DNA of 64,000 nucleotides from Endomychus coccineus. Taxonomy: Eukaryota > Arthropoda > Insecta > Coleoptera > Endomychidae. The position numbers were made by a program, and so were the translations under genes. The stretch spans positions 105,692,010-105,756,009 of the forward strand of contig OY294067.1 of the NCBI GenBank assembly GCA_958510875.1, given 5' to 3'. The first letter of the stretch is position 1, and every line of letters starts with the position of its first letter. Under the pieces are notes generated by a model that worked only from the letters and a program-made list of their open reading frames with translations, was not told the DNA's origin and made no database searches. This document shows, piece by piece, positions 11,481-24,262 of the stretch.

Positions 11481-12084
11481 GGACATTTCCGCGAATAGCG
11501 AGGGCAGTAAAAATCAATTATGATTTACAGCCCTATAAGAAAGTTAATTATCAGTAATAAAAGTTCTTTTTAAATTTACCTGTACCAAATAAGTCTGATA
11601 CAATAGAATATTAGCACAGTGTAAGTAATAAATAATCTTATATCAATACAGAATAAGATTGATAAGACACCGCACGTTGCAATATGTTTTGGTAAATATT
11701 TCTGATTTCTAACTATTCCAATTATAAGGATTATCTCATTGATCCCAGGAAGTGATGACGGCATTTGCAATTAAAATAAAAATAATTTAACACGTAATTG
11801 GAAAAGTATCAACTTAATAAACTATTCCCCCATAATCTGTAATAGAAATCGGAGAACATGTCTCATAATGTAGACTTATTGGCTACTTCCCTTGTGGGAA
11901 GAATTATTTATATAATTACCCTTGGCTACAGTGTAATGGGTAATATAGTAGCATGAAAATATTGACGTAAGCCAGATTTTGATCATGCTAAGTTTTACAA
12001 ATATTATTATATTACTTGGATTAATTGAGTCGATAAGTGGAAATTATACCCACAGAATTTCTATCTTCTATCTAAAGGATAGAT

Positions 12085-12240
12085 TACATTATTATCCCCA
12101 AATAGTATTTAAACAGGAACATTTTGATTTATAATTTAGTTTTACTATGATGATGGCTACTTGGTAGCCGAAAAGTCCTCAGTACTTTAATAGAATTTTT
12201 AGTGGATTTCTTATCAATAGTGTTCATTTTCGACATACAG
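12085..12240 (+). repeat. PLE 3' end fragment
   Basis: From ACATTATTATCCCCAAATAGT to the GGCTACTTGGTAGCCGAAA motif and CCTCAGTACTTTAATAG, this repeats 9315-9430 in the same order and orientation. The hammerhead-like core reads ATGATGA instead of CTGATGA, so this copy is degenerate. Confidence 0.6.
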
Positions 12241-12244
12241 GAAC

Positions 12245-13170
12245 TGCCAGTACTAATTGTTCTAATACTAACTAATAAGTGAAAATAATGTATACAACTC
12301 CCTTTGATAGATCTATCTTACTTACAAAGAAACACATAATAGTATGTTGTATTTATTTTTTTAAACTGTCTTCTTAGAAATACACCTATTCAATGTATTG
12401 AATTTTTTTTCTTCTCCATTCTACTTGAAATTCCTCAGGAAATTATATATTTTTTCTTGCTTAATATACGAACAATTAACCAATTCTTTGTCCGAAGTGA
12501 ACAATCGAAACGTGCAAATAACATAAAAACAGCTGATGAAATGATGATCGTTAATACGCTATTGTCACGGGAAACTCACCCGTATTGACGGATTGACGTC
12601 ATTGAATTACGGGAAACTAAATCTTAACTAATGAACTATTGGAGTTACTTCACAATATTTGAGTTTTGGTGTGCACTGAAATATACATTAATCACAAATT
12701 GAATAAGAAATTGTGAATAAAACACAAATTTACACTTAATTAATAATTAATTATATTAATTTTTGTTTCATCAGAAACTTTTATAATTAATTTCAACAAT
12801 GGCGTTTCATAATAACTTGATACCATATATTCTCTGACTAATTTTTTAGAACCTTTCCATAATTACTCTGTTGCTTACCATTCAATCACTCACGCGTTTG
12901 CATTTATACAAAACAAATATCGTTATTAATATAAATTCAAAGGGCTTATTGAAGATCGGGATGACAATCTAGACATTTAATATCACCCTCGGTTTCTATA
13001 AACGAAATATTAGTTTTGTTTGGGTAATAAAAAGTGCGAGAAATCTGTAGTCAATGCGTTGTATTGCAAAGATTGCGAAACATCTATCAATTCGTAGATA
13101 GATGGCGTTGGAACATCTAGGTTTCTCTATTCTATCTACGGTATTTTATACCACGGATAAACCGCAAAGC
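12245..13170. other. No gene seen
   Basis: AT-rich sequence without recognisable coding potential. A short hairpin lies at about 13082-13108 (ATCTATC...GATAGAT), just upstream of the ribozyme-like motif. Confidence 0.5.
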
Positions 13171-13176
13171 CTTATC

Positions 13177-13219
13177 GTTCTGCTGATGAGCCTAAGAAGG
13201 CGAAACAGCTGCCCAGAAC
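13177..13219 (+). ncRNA. Hammerhead-ribozyme-like motif, cleavage site mutated
   Basis: All conserved parts of a type I hammerhead are present. Stem I is GTTCTG (13177-13182) paired perfectly with CAGAAC (13214-13219). CTGATGA follows at 13183-13189, stem II GCC/GGC (13190-13192 with 13199-13201) closes a TAAGAA loop, and GAAA lies at 13202-13205. Stem III is the self-complementary CAGCTG (13206-13211), so a monomer would have no loop and two copies would pair as a dimer, as known for retroelement hammerheads. The expected U-H cut site reads C-C (13212-13213). This copy is therefore predicted not to cleave. No host retroelement is visible beside it. Confidence 0.65.
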
Positions 13220-13224
13220 TAATG

Positions 13225-15035
13225 TATTGTATTATCAGTGCTCCATAAAGAAAAACCACTATTTATATTTTAAAAAATTGTGAAGAAATGTGGTATTTAC
13301 GTATTTATCCTTGGCAATTTCTGTTGAAAAGCTCAATTTTAAATTATACCTTATGCCTGCTTTGATACTCTCGTCAAATTATAATTGAAACCTAGAGAAT
13401 GCAAGTATATCCTTATATGACACAAACCGTCCTTCAGGTAAGAACTATTCTTATAAAAGCATTCCCATAAATATAATTTACTTAGATGCTCCTTATCACA
13501 GTTTCACTAGATCATTAAAAACAAGTGAAGGTAGGACAACTGGTATGAAGTGTATAATTTACAAACCCTCGAGATGAAACAATCCACTATAAAAATGATT
13601 TCGACATTGTGAAGCATTAAAATAAAGGAAGAAAAATATTATCTTTAGACGGCTGGTTTCATATAAGAATTTACAAAGCATAATTTCAATAGCGATTTGT
13701 TTTTCACAATGACTGGGTGATAAAGGAAACTTTGAATGACCCCGCACCAAACAGTTAGGAGGTGGCTGGCTTCTCTAATAATATGGGGTTATTGGCTAAA
13801 TTAGCTGTTTCTGAAGGTAAAGCCCGTTATTATATAGTTTTAAAATTTTAAGCCAGTAGCAAAAAGTAAGTATCGCAATTTAGAGAATTGATTTCAAAAT
13901 AAAACTCACCTAACGTTAATTCAAACTTTATTAACATGGATCTACAAACAAAAATTTGTTTAATACAATGTTATTATGAATTCATTCTTGTATTAAGGGG
14001 GGGGGGGGGGGGGGCTATTGAACTATAGTGAGGGGTAAGTCGCTGAGGATTTATGGTATACAACAAGAAGGATTTCCAAGGAATTACAAGGATTTACGGA
14101 GAATTACGAGGAATCCCTAAGATTGCTATATCAGTACTGAGAAATAATGAAAGTCTAGATTGCTAAGAAGAACTACAAAGATGTAGAAAGTTTGCTGAGG
14201 TAGCTAAAAAAGAAAAAGCGCCTTCATTTATTTGGATTTGTTTCATTCGTGTTTGAAAATAAATCGAGATGTTTTTCGAGTTTTTTAGGTACATTCCAAA
14301 TGAAACTCGTTCAAGATTTTATTGGAAGGGGGAGAGGATGGAAAAATGAAGAGATAAAAATTGAATTGTCTGGACCGAGTGTATGGACACACATAACCCA
14401 TCGTTTTGCACTGCACTGCAATATTTTTTAAATAACCACTTTTGTCTCTCTTACATAAACTTTCAAAAATAATTGAATCATTAATTATTAAATAACTTTT
14501 TTCTGTTCCCTATATAAATGTTGTATGTATGGAAGATGGACCCTTTCTGCATTGAACGATGTGATAACAGGATATACAGAATAAAAAAACCAGCAATAAT
14601 TAAAATAGCCAAAAATATTAGTTAACTTCTGAAATAAACCATTCAATTAATTTGCAATATATATTACATTTATCTGTTAATGGTGGAGTCAATACTCAAA
14701 ACTGTCGAATATGGTCAACAGCTAATTTTTCCAAGAAAATACTGTTATTAGTGAACAATAAGAAGCACCCACGCTCATTAACCGACCATTTAAAGAATTG
14801 ACTCCAATAGTGAAGTCGTCACACCCCAAAACTCACTGTAATAAAAATTTCAGTGAATTTGAAATCTGCATTATTGACCTTCATCGGACTAGGAAATAAA
14901 GGTTAGAATAAATCTCATTCTTTCCCTACTTGAGTTTTATAAAATTTCTCTTCTATTTCAACGAAGGTGGTATACTTGGAATATTTGAGAATGTGATGAG
15001 GTTTGTTTCATTATTTTTCATAAATTGAAATTAAA
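13225..15035. other. No gene seen; contains an 18-base G run
   Basis: No convincing coding region. An uninterrupted run of 18 G lies at 13997-14014 in AT-rich surroundings. Open frames such as 14249-14431 have no recognisable domain. Confidence 0.5.
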
Positions 15036-15039
15036 TTTA

Positions 15040-15215
15040 AATTATAAAATAACCAATTTTTAAGTAAAAATGGCAAATTATTCGACTCTCAAATTACAGT
15101 AATCAAACTTCTTGAATAAATATCTACTCACTTATGTACGAAGAAGTTTGATTACTGTAATCGACTCGAACAATTTACCATTTTGACATAAAAAATGTTA
15201 AAATTTATTTTATAA
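15040..15215. repeat. Hairpin repeat with 21-bp perfect core
   Basis: ATTACAGTAATCAAACTTCTT at 15093-15113 has its exact complement at 15141-15161. Pairing continues imperfectly outward through TTATTCGA/TCGA...AA and the AT-rich flanks. It is probably a small MITE or MITE remnant; no target duplication could be defined. Confidence 0.5.
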
Positions 15216-16291
15216 TTTATATTTAACGATGTTATATTATGATCCTTCTGTACATGGAAATAAATACCAATTTGATGAAGGTTTAAAATTTTAATATGAA
15301 TATACCACAGTGAAAGGTAAGTGGTTGTGACGTCACATTTTCGGAGTCGATTAATTGTTAACTCCGATTTTTCAAGATCGTGTTATAAGCTGGCCTTTAT
15401 ATAAATGCATGGCCAAGACTTTTAGATTACTGCCAGTATGAGGGAGCAAAATGTAAGTTAGAGAACACAGTTCAATGTTTAATTCCCATGATATATAAGA
15501 TATCGAAAAAGCGTTTCTCTTGTATGTCTCAAAATATATCATTTTCCTGATTAAAAGTTTATAATACTAACATTCAATGTCGCTTTCATTACTATGCTAC
15601 GCTTATGTATTGCTTTGATTTAAATAAATAAACTGAATTATAAAAATAACAAAACAGGGGCATGAGAATTATTTTGAGATATAATTGATTTACTATTGTA
15701 TGAATTATTATACCAAATAATCTACCTTGGTTGTCGTTGGTTCAGTGATGTTATAAAATAACAATGATTTCTATATACAAAATTTTAAGTATTCGAATGA
15801 GTTTATAATATTATTCAATTTTCAAATTCCTAATTACCCAACACACTACCTACAGTTAAGCTCAATAGTTCCATGAAGTCGATATTTTAGAAAGGTCTTA
15901 GTGAATTCAAGCCGTTACAAACTCCATTAAAAATGTTAAATATAACATATTTCACTGTAAACTTCAATTTACCTGTGAAATAGAGGGGAACAAAAACAAA
16001 TTTCCTAGATATGACCATTAGACACGATTAGATATGATTCAGATGGAAAAAATAAAAACACCATGGTTTACAAAAAAGAAGTTTGGTCTGAACGATATCT
16101 TCACTACAATTGAGTTGCACCAACAAGTTATAAAGAAAGTGTTATAAACAGCCTGACAAATCGCGCTGTAAGATTGTCACACCCAGAAAACCGTCCAAAA
16201 AATTTAATAAAGTTAATACACTGAAAACGAATGGCTACCCAAAACATTTTTTAACCCCATCATTGAAGAAAGAATAAACAAAATCTATAAT

Positions 16292-16437
16292 AACGAAATA
16301 ATAAATAAAACTACTTTGTTTTACTATCACTGAAATTTAATATAGTCGTTACTATAGTTTCAACACTAAACGTGTCATCTTCAGACGAAAAAATTTCAGT
16401 GATAGTAAAACAAAGTAGTTTTATTTATTATTTCGTT
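16292..16437. repeat. Inverted repeat with perfect 46-bp arms
   Basis: The 46 bases at 16292-16337 are the exact reverse complement of 16392-16437, separated by a 54-bp spacer. An unmutated match of this length implies a recent origin or gene conversion. There is no coding content and no evident target duplication. Confidence 0.75.
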
Positions 16438-17120
16438 AAAATGATAAACTATCACAAAGTAACGGCTTCCACAATTGAATTTTTTTTTAAATCTATAATA
16501 TATGTATAAATAATATAAACTGTAATACCATAATAATCACCATATATTCTCATTCCGGAGTAAGTAAAGTTAAGAAAGTATAATAATAATATAATGATAA
16601 TAATAAGTTTATTCAAAAAGAATACATCAAACTACATTCATGATACAAGTATATCAGCAACAATAGTATATAAAATATATGGGAATGAAGGTATGTAACA
16701 AATATCGACACACATTTACACAGATAAATTCGAATAAACAGAAAACTCACGAAGAACTGTTTAGAGTTCTTGTTTGTGAGAATCACCAAATTTCCAAATT
16801 AATAGTGTATATCATAAATTAATAAGTTGTAGGAAGCATTTTTATATAGATGAAATTATAAAATAATAAGTTGTAGAAAGCATTTTTATATAGATGAAAT
16901 TATAAAAAACAGCTTGAAATGTGCCAAGTAGACAGGATTATATCTTAAAGAGATCTCTTGGTTTTAATAATATCCATTGGAACATTGTTACGGATAGCAT
17001 ATTTTTGATTTCAACAGGTAGTAAATCGTAGAATTTTCCGCTCAGGTAAGTAAAGCTCTTTTGGCCAATCAATTTATTACATTTTACTGTAACTGAATTT
17101 TTATTTTTATGGCGCGTTCC

Positions 17121-18510
17121 TTATTTATGTTCTAAGTGCCTGATGACGCTATTTTTGTTTTTAAATGTTTCTGTTAAAATAGGGAAAGCAAATAGTTGAC
17201 GCATATCTAAAATTTCAGCGTCCATATATAATTGATTACTTGAATATAATTGGCTTTTAGCTAAAATATGCTTTAAAAATCGTTTTTGTAGTATGTTTAA
17301 GTTATTTAAATGTTTATCACTTATCCCACCCCATCCAATTATTCCATAACTTAAGCGTGATTGCACCAGTGAATAATATAAGGTTTTTAAATATTTAATA
17401 TCTAAAAAGTCTCTAAGATATTTAAATTTAAATAAAATGGGTCGAACTTTTTTTATTATATCATTTACATGTACATCCCATCGTAAGTGCCGATCAATTG
17501 TTATACCCAAGTATTTCACTGTTGATGTCTCCTTAATTCTAATGTCTTCACTTATGGATAATGAACCAATGTTAGGAAGTTTGTTCACATATGAGGTAAA
17601 AGGTAAGTATTGAGTTTTGGAGAAATTAACTGTTAGCAAATTGTCGTCGAACCAGTTGATCGTGATTTTTAAAGCATCTTCACATTTTAATTTGAGATAG
17701 TCCCATGTTTCCGCTGTAAAAAATATAGCCAAGTCATCAGCAAAACTTACAATATTTTCGCATGAGTTCAAGAGTAGAAGATCATTCACATATACAGTAA
17801 AGAGAAGAGGTCCAATGACTGTTCCTTGAGGAATTCCATATTCAGTGCTCTTCTCAGAACTGTAAATGTTTTCTATTTGCACACATTGACGTCGATCTTT
17901 CAAGTAGGAATCAAACAGTTGTCGAGATAAACCTCTAAAGCCTAGCCGTTCTAATTTTTTGTGTAGTAGTTCATGGCTAACGGAGTCGAAAGCTTTCTCA
18001 AGTTCTATAAAAACACATAGAGATGGTGTTTTACTATCTAGTGATTCATATATTTGTTTTATTAAACACGTAATTGCATCTTGAGTAGATTTTTTTTGAC
18101 GAAATCCAAATTGTTTAGGTGACATTATTTCATATTTATTTAAATAACTGTCCATTCTAACCTTTAATAATTTTTCAAATATTTTACCGATACTTGATAT
18201 TAAGCTAACAGGGCGATAGTTTATTATATCCAATTCAGATCCTTTTTTAAATAATGGCTTGATTAGTCCAATTTTAAATGCTTCAGGACAAGTACCAAGT
18301 TCAAAAATTGTATTCACTAGAAAGGTGATTGGTTTAGCTATAGAAGTAGACGTATTCTTTAGCATTTCACTAGTAATTTTGTCAATTCCTGGACATTTTC
18401 CGTTTTTTTTAAGTTTTTATAGTATTCTTAACTTCACTTTCATCAGTAGGAAATAAATAGCATGTTATTAATATATTTTGAAAGCGTTGTATTGACTCTG
18501 TTTCTATTTT
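17121..18510 (-). pseudogene. LINE reverse transcriptase domain
   Basis: Reverse transcriptase used for target-primed retrotransposition. The long open part (414 codons, 17121-18365) shows the blocks in order. These are INYRPVSLISSIGKIFEKLL, QFGFRQKKST, FIELEKAFDSVSH, YGIPQGTVIGPLLFTVYVND, the catalytic FADD motif at about residue 209, a conserved YLGITID block and the C-terminal LKTLYYSLVQSRLSYGIIGW block. The reading continues upstream into the endonuclease ORF only after two frameshifts, near 18410 and 18513. The catalytic residues are intact, but the polyprotein is broken. An ATG-initiated product starting at 18365 would lack the N-terminal RT region. Confidence 0.88.
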
Positions 18511-19859
18511 AGTTTTTAATTTTCTCAGCTAACAATTTACCTACTCCAGCATAATGATTGTTAAAATGTTTTGCTATTTCATATTTATTTGATATAATTA
18601 CTCCGTTTTTGTTTTTTATTTTCTCTATATTTTTAGTTGCTGTTTGGGTATTAGTGATCTTTTTAGCTATACTCCACAGGTTTTTTGTGATATTTTTATT
18701 TTTTTCTATTTCTTTTTTGCAATAATCTTTTTTTGCTTGTTGAATCAAAACAGTAAGTCTATTTTTGTAATTATTATATATTTGTTTAATTTGTAAATTA
18801 TTGGGATTTTTTCGAATATCTTCAAATAAACTATTTTTTATAACAATAGATCTTAGAAGTCCCTTTGTAATCCATGGTTTTATTTTATACTGAGAGTTTT
18901 TTATTTTTATAGTTTTGGTGCAGTTAGATTTAGATATACATTTCTGTATTTTAGCTATAAGAATATTTGCCATTTGGTCAATTTTATTCGTATTATAGAA
19001 TGAGTCCCAATTTTCTAGATTCAATATCTCATTCACTTTTTTATAATTTATAAATGTTCTTGTATTTATTCTTTTTGGAGAACTATTCTCAAGAGTGTTT
19101 ATGTTAATACCCAAAATTATGGGGTAATGATCAGCGAGTGGATATTCTAAAATTATTGGATGGAACATTTCTTCTGCACGGGTTATGCAATTTTGTTTAA
19201 TAAAGATATGATCAATGATAGTCGCTATATTATTTTCAACACGTGTTGGTTTATTTATATAAGAATTAAAACCATTTTCATTTAAAATATTTAAATAATT
19301 CTGAGTTGTCTCATTTGTGGAGTATAAATTTATATTTATATCTCCTATTAAAATGTGGAAATCGGCTGTTTTCGAATTAAATGACTGTAAATATATTTCT
19401 AATTCCTCATTGAATTCGTTGATATCCTCTTTTAATTTTCTCGGTGGTCGATAGATACCTGTAATAAGAATTGTTTTTTCCCCGCTGGAGATCGAAATTT
19501 CAAGAAATGCATATTTTTTTGTTCTTACTATATTATGTTTGAATTTGAATATTGATTTTACAAATACAACTACACCATCATTTTGGTTTATACTACTGTT
19601 ATTATAAAGTGTTGTATATACTTCTAACCGATATAAATTAATATCATTAATTTGCCAGCTTTCTGTTAAAATTATTACATCAAACGTATTTTCTATTTTT
19701 TCGAGTAAAAGTGAAAGTTCGTTAAAATTTTTGTTTAAACTTCTTATATTGCAATGAAATATATTAATCCCTGATAGTATGGGAGCATACAATTTGGATA
19801 TCACTAACTGAATATGTATCTATGGCAATGTGATCTAATTCTCTTATGGATGGATCCAT
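18509..19859 (-). pseudogene. LINE AP-like endonuclease domain
   Basis: Exonuclease-endonuclease-phosphatase fold of the APE type, which nicks the target DNA. Visible motifs are IFHCNIRSLNKNF at the N-terminus, VIILTESW (catalytic Glu), GIYRPP, HILIGDININL (catalytic Asp and Asn) and IIDHIF with ADHYPIIL (catalytic Asp-His). The 431-codon frame begins at 19804. In another frame the translation continues upstream to an ATG at 19859 with MDPSIRELDHIAID, so one frameshift near 19800 probably separates the true start. The downstream end runs into a stop at 18509 through a second frameshift. Confidence 0.85.
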
Positions 19860-19861
19860 TA

Positions 19862-21508
19862 TTTTATGTTACACTACCACTTTAGAAATATGTCATAAAA
19901 TGATGTATGTATAAAACCAGGTTATGGCATAAATGTTCCGCATAAACCTAACAACTATGTTGGTAAATATTTTTCAACTGTGAAACCGTTAATATCTAAA
20001 GATAAACAAACCACACGGTAGAAAAATTAAATTGTTTAGATTCCAATCTCTAAATAATATTTACAAAAAAGATTGTATGGGCATTGCTAAACAACATTTT
20101 GGTTATAACCATCGATTCGATTATGAAATTGTTAATATTTGAGCTAAAGAAACCAATTATTATAAAAGATCTATCCTGAAGATGATTCACATAAAACGTG
20201 ATGCTAATTTTGTAAATCATCGAACTAATGTACAATCATTGAGTCAAATTTATGCAAATTTAATCAAACACTTGTAAATTTCTACATATATAGAAAGGTG
20301 ATACAATAAATCAGTAATACCGGTACAGCAAAGATCTCTTTTATCGCAGTACAATTTTAAACACATCTGTTCAACATTGTAAAGATTTGGCGCAAAGCAA
20401 TTTTTGTTGTCAGGAGACTCGAGATATGAGGTCTTCAACTATAGAAACATTACATGTAATAGTTTTGTAATACACATTCATACATTTTACACATTAATGT
20501 GTTAACTTTTCAATTATTCGTGTTTCGTTCGTTGTTGCGACGTAGACATTTTTAATTGAAATTAATGCGATAAAGAAGTTTGATGCTTAGTGCAATTAGT
20601 TTAAGGAATCTCGCGTTTAGTGACGTGAATTAATTTTCAAACGTCTTCTGATGATGGTCGTGAGAGCGAAACGTGCGTCTTTACGCATTTCAGGACAATG
20701 TAGTATACAAACGTGTTAATGTGATCTATTTCCCAAGAATTAACATATAATTTATACCTGGGTCTAGAATCATTATTATATAATAATCAAGTAATGTACG
20801 ATCTGTTTACTTCTTCGATTTTTCGAATATTTGTATATATACATTATAATTATTAATATTCATTGAACTCAAATAATTTGGAACGCAGTGGCCAATTTAC
20901 CTATAATTTCCTTTTTTTTTCTTTGAGGGGAAAGCTGAAAGAATGGGGATGAAAAAACTTCCAGATAACACTAAACTTTGTGTAGTCATTTTCGAGATAA
21001 TAATGGTGAAAAAAAATATATCAGTAATAATAGCGACGATATTGATCACAGTAATAGTATCATGGAACACAGCACTCTTTCGCTATATTGGAGCCCACTG
21101 ACAGTTGACACCGAGTGTATACTAACAATGAAGATTCAGTCATTTTTGAAATTTCTACTGGACAATAGTGCAAATCCCTAGGAACGTGATCGTGTATGTC
21201 AGTGGGATCCAATATGACGGACGAGTCCGCTACGTTTTATCTAGTACTGTAAATAGTTATTGTGTTATTGGTGTCATTGATCTGATTCGATATATCAATA
21301 ATTTCTCAGAGGCGGGTGAATAAAACAGTCAAACTAGATTAGTTTAATCAATTGTATATGTCCAGCAGATGAAACTCTAGATAATAATATTTCTCAGCAG
21401 TTTATTGATAAAATATATGTTGATATAATCGCTATCTTGAGAATAATGATATCGATATCAATCCAATCAATAATGTCGAAATGTCAACAATGCTACTTAC
21501 TATCCATA
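19862..21508. other. No gene seen; degenerate hammerhead-like motif at 20648-20675
   Basis: Open frames here are short and carry no recognised domain. At 20648-20654 CTGATGA is followed by GAAAC at 20668-20672, as in the PLE-linked motifs elsewhere. Stem II is poor and the cut-site position is G, which is not permitted. It is listed as a relic. Confidence 0.4.
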
Positions 21509-21516
21509 CCTACTGA

Positions 21517-21734
21517 CAGGGACATATATAAGGGGCGTTAGGGGGTTCCAGCCCCCCATCGAATCGCTCATGCATACACAATAATCATTATTCAGTGGCA
21601 TTAGAATCGATCCTGCACATAGCATAAGAGGTAAAAAGCTTTATTCCCACTTCAACATAGAGGATCAAAACGAAAAAATGGTGGTTACAGAACCCCAACC
21701 CTCTACCCACTGAAAAGCTATAAATACGTCCCTG
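21517..21734. mobile_element. Short hAT-type MITE
   Basis: Ends CAGGGACATATATA and its near-complement TATAAATACGTCCCTG delimit 218 bp without a transposase. The flanking octamers CCTACTGA (21509-21516) and CCTGCTGG (21735-21742) match at six of eight positions, consistent with a decayed 8-bp target duplication. Confidence 0.65.
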
Positions 21735-21742
21735 CCTGCTGG

Positions 21743-23320
21743 AGAAAAATAACGAAGCTACAAAAGATAGATTGATGATAGCTACAATAGTTATTTGTGT
21801 AACTAGTGCAAAAAGTGTATAGTTGTTGCACGAAGCATGAAGTTTCACAGCTGGAGACGAAGTCGAGAGTAAATTACTTTTTGCAAATGTTCCACACAAC
21901 TTTTTTCTACGATCAATTCAACAGATTGACAACAAAATATTCAGATTTCAAACTAAAAACTGGAAATTCATTCCAGAAATTATCACTGTCAAACGCTGAT
22001 TTCGATGGTTAATTATTAATAAACTTTCTTTGTTATAAAAGTCTATGGAAACTGATCATAGATCGATTTTGTAATCAACAGTGCTGAAAGTAAATAATTT
22101 TTGCACTAGTGCAAGTAAAACTTTTGGCGCTGAAAATAGTGTCAAAAGTGATAACTAGTTAACGATCGCAGAAAAAATATAACTCAGCGAAGATATATTG
22201 GAAAATTGATACAAGAACGTATTTGTGTATTGTGTAGATATTTATTCACTATAATTTATGTAAGTTTAAATTAACTATTTGACTGTATCTCTCTGTACCC
22301 TAGTTACGCCACTGAACGTGGAACATTCTAGTACCTACCAGATGGTAAAGGTAGGTACGCTAATGTTGGGCAGCAGTACAAAAAGCAAAACAAAAGGTAT
22401 TAACTTGAAACCTTCACCAAAATTAAATAGTGAGAAACCATTTCATCTTGACAGTTTAGGACAAAATCATTTTGAAAACAATAATACCCCATTTTTTGGC
22501 TTGCGAAATGTAAAAGAAGGGTCGGTCGTTCCTTGTTATTTAATATTATTTTGGGCTTAAATCTAAACCAGGAATTTCACCCTGATCTAGTCTAGACCAC
22601 TAGTTTATTAGTACTCAGATTCACTATTTATCTTTTGTATGGCATTGTACGACAGTAAATTGAGAACTCTTACTCTATTATGGTATATAAGGATGAAAAT
22701 TACGCTGTGTAACCTATATATCTTAACGTAAAAAGCTGAAACCAACATTCTTCAAAGGGAAAAACATGTAGGTGCATCAGGTAAATAATCCCAAGTTTGT
22801 AAAGTAGAGAATGACAATTGATACAGAATTCCTACTTAACGGATAACTTAGTACTTACAATCAAGATAATTCAAATTGCCTGCTTCATGTAATTTCCAAC
22901 GTCACACAATGGAACAGCACATAAATGGATAACATAAATATATGTATATACCTAGTATATTTCAAAACAATTCAATTTAAACTACGTAACGTAAACTAAC
23001 AAAGTACACAAAGACGTATGTTGAGAACGTAACCGCACGAACTAGTTAACTCTCAACCTTGTTGATATTCATACTGACTGACTAGCTGTAGCTACTAGCT
23101 AGAGTAGTGGAACTGGAAAACACAGTCCCTGCCAAACATACTTGATCAGTCAGAGTACACTCAAACTTATAGTATAGTAGTAGTGCAATTCCTCGAGTTC
23201 ATCTTTGATAGTTGTAAACTCATAAAGGGTATTGTGTCAGTATTCTATATAAAAAATATACCATCATCAGCATTTATAATATTTAACAGACCACTGAATT
23301 TGAAATGAATGTACAAAGTT
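21743..23320. other. No gene assigned
   Basis: A lone hAT-like end, CCCTAGTTACGCCACTG at 22298-22314, has no visible partner. The open frame at 22279-22560 (93 codons) begins over that end. It contains MLGSSTKSKTKGINLKPSP and FHLDSLGQNHFENN, which I do not recognise; it may be a transposon-captured or decayed exon. Confidence 0.35.
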
Positions 23321-23605
23321 CAGGGCCGTATCCAGGGGGACGCTTTTGACCGTTCAGCCCCCCTGGAGATTTCTGAACCCCACAGAAAAAAATTTAATAC
23401 AATATCTACAGATTTTTTAGCACTAGAGATAGCACCATTTCTTTAAAGGTACATGGTACCGTATATATAATTTTTTTTCAATAGAAACCATAATTTTAAT
23501 AGTGTAATAATTTTTTATAAATAATTATTCAATAACAATGAAAGAAATTGTACGTTATTCATAAAAAAAGAATAATCCTGAATAAACTACTCTTGTCAGA
23601 TCTTG

Positions 23606-23791
23606 ATAATCGAATTATACGTAGGTACAGATCGAGCGGTGTATAGGATTAATGGAATGGCTAACTTGATATTGTTGGCACTTGAAAAAGAAAGAACCAA
23701 AGATATCAATATTCAAATATTATTAAACAAATTTAAAAGCAAGAAAAATGAAAATTACAATTATATCAAGTATAACAAAATCAATTTGTAA
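23606..23791 (+). pseudogene. hAT transposase tail remnant
   Basis: The frame YRINGMANLILLALEKERTKDINIQILLNKF resembles the very end of hAT transposases, where a 'R.SGLA.L...K...I....V...F' block follows the dimerisation motif. It is cut off from the rest of the gene, and nothing upstream in the element continues it. Confidence 0.5.
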
Positions 23792-23808
23792 TAATATGTA
23801 GTTTATGC

Positions 23809-24262
23809 TTAGGGTACCCCGAAAAATTTTAAAAATGCTGGCTACCCCCTAAAATTGAAGTTTTAGTGGAAACAAATATTTCTGTGGTATTTAAAAATTT
23901 TTTGAACAAGATATAGAGGGCGCGCCGGTCGTTTGAAAATGCAGTTTTTTCGTGTTTTTTTTACATTCGACGCTGGTACAACCTATTAGAACGTATCAAA
24001 AGTCCCTATATTTGGATATGTGGTGCCCAGATAGATACTCTTTCAAGAACTTTAATCGTTGACCACTTATTTGAAGCCCTTCGTTCAAAAAAACGCGGTT
24101 AAAATCGTTATTTTTGCATTTTTTCCACTTAATTAAGTTATAATTGGTAATTTTTTGCTAAGAATCTCAAAAAAAGACAAAATTTAAGAAATAAATAAAT
24201 TTGTACTAGAACTTCAGTTTTAGAGGGTAGCCAGCATTTTTTTAATTTTTAGGGGTACCCTA
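23809..24262. mobile_element. Nested inverted-repeat element (TTAGGGTACCCC ends)
   Basis: TTAGGGTACCCCGAAAAATT at the left and AATTTTTAGGGGTACCCTAA at the right form inverted ends of about 40 bp that also share ATGCTGGCTACCC. The 454-bp element has no coding region. TGC adjoins both ends and could be a 3-bp target duplication, but this is too short to be certain. Confidence 0.6.

Larger units (their letters stand above)
16576..19859 (-). mobile_element. Non-LTR retrotransposon (LINE), ORF2 nearly complete
   Basis: A minus-strand LINE with endonuclease then reverse transcriptase, ending downstream in a TTA-rich microsatellite-like 3' tail at about 16578-16607. No nucleic-acid-binding ORF1 is seen upstream of 19859, so the copy is probably 5'-truncated. 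The 3' tail and domain order fit the jockey/CR1-like LINEs; the clade was not resolved. Only a few frameshifts interrupt the frame, so it is the youngest LINE in the window. Confidence 0.85.
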
